Shown one piece after another: positions 6,146 to 8,286 of a stretch of DNA of 8,286 nt (position 1 is its first letter; the number at the start of each line of letters is the position of its first letter). The position numbers and the translations under genes were made by a program. The notes under the pieces are model-generated. The model saw nothing but the letters and a program-made list of their open reading frames with translations. It searched no databases and had not been told where the DNA came from. The stretch comes from Acidobacteriota bacterium (GTDB lineage Bacteria; Acidobacteriota; Thermoanaerobaculia; Thermoanaerobaculales; Sulfomarinibacteraceae): the NCBI GenBank assembly GCA_030637805.1, contig DAOWFV010000263.1, forward strand, positions 1 through 8,286, in the 5' to 3' direction.

Positions 6146-6676
6146 TCAGCCGACCATCTTGACCAGGAATTGTCCTGCCAGCTCCTCGGCATCGGATAAC
6201 CTGAGGGCGCGCGCGAGTTGGAGCACAAAGCCGCGGACGAAGACGGGGGCCGGTAGATCCTCGAACTCCTCGTTCTCGATCTGCGCCAGGATGGCGGCTC
6301 CCACCCTGATCTCGGCGGCTATCTGCTGCAGGGTGAGGCCCTGGCTCAGGCGGTGGTGCCGGAGATAAGCCCCTGGCTCCTGGTGGGAATCTGGGGGCGG
6401 TCCGGTGGGCGCCTCCGAGCGGTCGGAGGTGCTTTCGTCGCCGAAAGGGCCGAGTCGGGAACCGAAAGGTTCCGTACCCACGATCCGGCGGTAGGCCGTG
6501 TCGATACGTGACAGCATCGTGGTCCGCTCGTCATCCTCAAGCAGAGTGTATGTGGCTAAAGACCCTTTGTCGTAGAGGGACCTGCGATGGCGGTGGGCGC
6601 GCTTGACCAGGGCGAGATCGGCGCCGGGCTCGAGACCAAGGGCTTCCCAGTCTTTGCGGCGTGGGCGGCCCGTCAC
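6146..6676 (-). CDS. J-like domain plus RodZ-type helix-turn-helix protein
   Basis: A 176-residue protein with no membrane segment or signal peptide. Residues about 10-66 (DWEALGLEPGADLALVKRAH to SRIDTAYRRI) look like a DnaJ-type helical bundle but lack the HPD motif needed to stimulate DnaK. A Pro/Ser/Asp-rich linker follows (67-101). Residues 102-174 match the RodZ-type HTH_25 domain (GAYLRHHRLSQGLTLQQIAAE, then FEDLPAPVFVRGFVLQLARAL). RodZ itself continues into a transmembrane helix, whereas this protein stops. GTG 6676 is chosen because it overlaps the upstream stop as GTGA and has GGAGG 5 bases before it; GTG 6688 is an in-frame alternative with no comparable site. Coupling with the MinD-like gene suggests a joint role. 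In RodZ this domain binds MreB, so partner binding is as likely as DNA binding. The exact function is unknown. Confidence 0.85.
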   Translation of the reverse strand: MTGRPRRKDWEALGLEPGADLALVKRAHRHRRSLYDKGSLATYTLLEDDERTTMLSRIDTAYRRIVGTEPFGSRLGPFGDESTSDRSEAPTGPPPDSHQEPGAYLRHHRLSQGLTLQQIAAEIRVGAAILAQIENEEFEDLPAPVFVRGFVLQLARALRLSDAEELAGQFLVKMVG

Positions 6677-7611
6677 GCGATCCTCCACTGTGGACTGGCG
6701 AGGCGCTCCGCGACCCCCCGCACGGCAGCCACGAATGGGCTCTGGGTGTAGAGCTCAGTGGCCGGGCTGCGTTGGCTCACGGATCGCACCACCAGCCGAT
6801 CGGTCGGAAGGGTGCCGAGACACTCGAGTCGGATACCGAAGTAGTCACGGCACGCCGCGCCCATGTCCTCGCCGAGACGCTGGTGCTCGGCGTGTTCGGC
6901 ACGGTTGACGATCAGCGACGGGTTGAAGGTGCTGGCCTCGGCGACGAGCGCCGCACCCGCATCGGGATCGACTGCCATGACCTTGGATATGAGGTCCCTG
7001 GGGGTGCGAAGGTCTCTCTGAGAGGCGTTTGCCATCACCTGGCCAATCGCCGCGCGCACCTGGCGCCTTGGTTGGGCTCGTTTGAGCTTGCGAAAGAAGG
7101 CCGCCTTGAGGAAGTGGTGGGCGTTCTCTACCGAGGTCGCCTCGGGCACCACCACCAGGATGCCTCTGCGGGCGACCAGGAAGAAGTCGAGGACGTTGAA
7201 CGCGCTGCCGGCGCCAAGGTCGAGAATGACATGGTCCGCATCGAGGGCGCTGATGTGGCGGAGGATCTTGCCCTTCTGGCCGAAGTTCGGGTTCGCCATT
7301 TCGAGCAGAGCGTGCGCGCCGCTGACAAGCCAAAGATTCTCGATGGGGGTCGGCGCCATCACGTCTGCGAGGCTGGTCACCCGCCGGGCGATGAAGTCGG
7401 AGAGGTTGATCCGCGGAGTCGGCATCCCGAGGAGGGTATGGAGATTCGCGCCGCCGAGATCGGCATCCACCAGCACCACCCGAATACCGGTACGGGCCAT
7501 CGACGCAGCCAGGTTGGCTGCGATGACCGACTTGCCCACGCCGCCCTTACCGCCCCCGATCGCCCAGATTCGGGGCCCGGTTGCGGCCAGTGTTTCAAAC
7601 TCTTCGATCAT
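6673..7611 (-). CDS. MinD/ParA-family ATPase (FlhG-like)
   Basis: A 312-residue cytoplasmic or membrane-associated ATPase with the deviant Walker A motif KGGVGKS (22-28, signature Lys22), then VDADLGGANLHTLLG (48-62) and a Walker B-like VILDLGAG (128-135, Asp131). PEATSVENAHHFLKAAFF (156-173) and LGTLPTDRLVVRSVSQRSP (265-283) are typical of the FlhG/YlxH-like branch of MinD proteins, which position flagella or other polar structures. No flagellar gene is in the window. ATG 7611 is used because it places Walker A near the N-terminus as in the family. An upstream in-frame ATG at 7686 would add 25 unconserved-looking residues, and neither start has a strong ribosome site. The stop codon overlaps the GTG of the HTH gene by 4 bases, which predicts translational coupling. 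Confidence 0.92.
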   Translation of the reverse strand: MIEEFETLAATGPRIWAIGGGKGGVGKSVIAANLAASMARTGIRVVLVDADLGGANLHTLLGMPTPRINLSDFIARRVTSLADVMAPTPIENLWLVSGAHALLEMANPNFGQKGKILRHISALDADHVILDLGAGSAFNVLDFFLVARRGILVVVPEATSVENAHHFLKAAFFRKLKRAQPRRQVRAAIGQVMANASQRDLRTPRDLISKVMAVDPDAGAALVAEASTFNPSLIVNRAEHAEHQRLGEDMGAACRDYFGIRLECLGTLPTDRLVVRSVSQRSPATELYTQSPFVAAVRGVAERLASPQWRIA

Positions 7612-7663
7612 GAGTGGTATCCATTGGAAATTTCGGCCGGCGTCGAGGTGTTGCCCGGTACTG

Positions 7664-7675
7664 TGACCCCGGTCA
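7664..7675. promoter_or_regulatory. Small inverted repeat upstream of the MinD-like gene
   Basis: TGACC-CC-GGTCA lies 53 bases upstream of ATG 7611. On the minus strand an AT-rich GATAAAAT (just upstream, about 7685-7692) could act as a -10 element, but no good -35 box is seen at the right distance. The dyad would then lie near the transcription start. It could be an operator or chance symmetry in GC-rich DNA. Confidence 0.25.
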
Positions 7676-7739
7676 TTCTTATGCATTTTATCATCACGGT
7701 TTCCTTGTCCCCCGTCCAGAGTTGTGGTTATCGTGCGCC

Positions 7740-7820
7740 ATGATGGATCCGTGGTGGGTTTCGTATACGGACCAAGAGATGGCTGCGGAGGTTTCCGCGA
7801 TGCCGCCGGTCAACCCCTGA
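7740..7820 (+). CDS. Possible very small ORF (26 codons)
   Basis: MMDPWWVSYTDQEMAAEVSA followed by MPPVNP and a stop. It could be a leader peptide or small protein ahead of the 70-residue ORF at 7847, which starts 26 bases after this stop in another frame. There is no clear Shine-Dalgarno sequence. A TTGTCC and TATCGT pair 18 bases apart lies just upstream, but this would start transcription at about the ATG. The support is weak: only composition and position. Confidence 0.18.
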   Translation: MMDPWWVSYTDQEMAAEVSAMPPVNP

Positions 7821-7846
7821 ACGGTCCGTGCGTCCAACGGAGGGCT

Positions 7847-8059
7847 ATGAAGAACAAACGGAGAGTCAGGACCCATCGGGCCAACGGCACCACACACCGC
7901 CGTCGCCTGCGCGGAGACGAAACGCTGCTGTCGGCCAGCCTCGGCAGCCCCATCTTCGTCGAAAGTTGGCACCAGGGCTCCCCCCTGAACTGGGTGGAGT
8001 TCATGGGAAGATGGGAGGCAGGCCGTGCAGATCGACGCCGGGAGGAGTCGGAAGACTGA
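7847..8059 (+). CDS. Hypothetical small basic protein
   Basis: A 70-residue ORF that I do not recognise. It begins MKNKRRVRTHRANGTTHRRR, strongly basic, continues with a more ordinary segment (SLGSPIFVESWHQGSPLNWV) and ends with a charged tail (RRREESED). GGAGG lies 3 bases before the ATG, a good ribosome site although closely spaced. Third codon positions are mostly G or C through the middle, as in neighbouring genes. The frame is open upstream to 7724, but those codons have no ribosome site. An overlapping minus-strand ORF (7694-7972) lacks such support. It is divergent from the MinD-like gene. A basic N-terminus could bind nucleic acid or membrane, but nothing proves this. Confidence 0.45.
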   Translation: MKNKRRVRTHRANGTTHRRRLRGDETLLSASLGSPIFVESWHQGSPLNWVEFMGRWEAGRADRRREESED

Positions 8060-8074
8060 CCGGCACGCCGCCTG

Positions 8075-8109
8075 AAATCAAATTTCGAATTTCGAATGTC
8101 GAATTTTCC
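8075..8109. repeat. Heptamer array D (ATTTCGA)
   Basis: Five 7-base units in register: AAATCAA, then two ATTTCGA copies, then diverged units with ATGTCGA and a T-rich end. It follows the small basic ORF by 15 bases and touches the long palindrome at 8111. Period 7 agrees with arrays A, B and C. AT content is unusually high for this GC-rich window. Confidence 0.75.
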
Positions 8110-8110
8110 T

Positions 8111-8160
8111 GCGCGGGGAAGGGATCAGATGAATCGATTCATCTGATCGCCTCCCCGCGC
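8111..8160. repeat. 50-bp GC-capped palindrome (module P)
   Basis: Two 25-base arms meet with no loop. The outer caps GCGCGGGGA (8111-8119) and TCCCCGCGC (8152-8160) pair perfectly. Three bases per side hold two mismatches. The inner 26 bases (8123-8148) are a perfect palindrome centred on 8135/8136, with arms GATCAGATGAATC. It could extrude as a cruciform or fold as a long hairpin RNA. There is no T-run after it, and a terminator with no loop would be unusual. The right arm and flank recur at 6002-6033. Confidence 0.92.
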
Positions 8161-8171
8161 CCATAACTCAA

Positions 8172-8257
8172 AACCCGCCGACGGGAGCGGATGTGGCCGC
8201 AGCCGGGGATCGCCGGCGAGCGGCCACCCGCTCACGGTGGGGGGTCACGGCGCCCGC
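8172..8257 (+). repeat. 86-bp dispersed hairpin repeat, copy 2
   Basis: Same orientation as copy 1 and 83 of 86 bases identical. The hairpin arms at 8193-8200 and 8220-8227 and the inner arms are unchanged. It is joined to the long palindrome by the short ATAACTCAAA flank. Beyond its end, GGTCACGGCG (8243-8252) is repeated at 8261-8270, and the window then closes in sequence with no gene that I can see. Confidence 0.9.
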
Positions 8258-8286
8258 CTTGGTCACGGCGTAGCCGCAGGCGAAGC

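Noticed and set aside
7694..7972. A 92-codon minus-strand ORF
   Set aside because: It has no ribosome site and overlaps the better-supported plus-strand ORF at 7847 and the upstream region of the MinD-like gene.
8111..8160. The 50-bp palindrome as an intrinsic terminator
   Set aside because: There is no loop and no T-run on either strand after the stem.
1..8286. CRISPR array, tRNA, rRNA or transposase
   Set aside because: The repeats are short tandem or few-copy dispersed without regular spacers. No cloverleaf, rRNA segment or transposase motif is visible on either strand.

Overview
The window comes from a GC-rich, Gram-negative bacterium. An outer-membrane TonB-dependent receptor shows the outer membrane. 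A eukaryote-like si-citrate synthase, a PEP-CTERM/exopolysaccharide-style sugar transferase and a MinD-like ATPase paired with a RodZ-type HTH protein suggest an Acidobacteriota or former Deltaproteobacteria relative. That placement is inference from gene content only.

Layout. Positions 1-42 are a heptamer tandem array. Minus-strand 48-2489 is a TonB-dependent receptor. Its mRNA leader carries a clear TPP (thiamine pyrophosphate) riboswitch at 2581-2662 behind a good sigma70-type promoter (2695-2723), so the receptor is very probably a thiamine or thiamine-precursor importer. Minus-strand 2730-4079 is an initiating polyprenyl-phosphate sugar phosphotransferase. A repeat-rich intergenic region (4080-4555) separates it from the divergent citrate synthase gene (4556-5860, plus strand). 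That gene has a near-consensus promoter overlapped by two interlocking inverted repeats, a structured leader and a strong intrinsic terminator (5883-5909). Convergent to it, on the minus strand, is a two-gene operon: a MinD/FlhG-like ATPase (6673-7611), then a J-like plus RodZ-type HTH protein (6146-6676). The two genes are joined by a 4-base GTGA stop/start overlap. The right end holds a possible 70-residue basic protein (7847-8059) and a dense block of repeats.

Working together: the riboswitch should shut off the receptor when thiamine pyrophosphate is plentiful. Citrate synthase is a stand-alone TCA-cycle transcription unit. The ATPase and HTH protein are probably made in a fixed ratio and act together, perhaps in cell polarity or envelope positioning. 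The sugar transferase would start a surface polysaccharide whose other genes lie outside the window.

The least explained material is intergenic. Four gaps carry tandem arrays with a 7-base period but different unit sequences. Three gaps share modules: an 86-bp hairpin repeat (two copies, 83/86 identical) and a GC-capped palindrome arm with its flank (30/32 identical). These look like a mosaic family of non-coding repeats and are the best candidate here for something undescribed.
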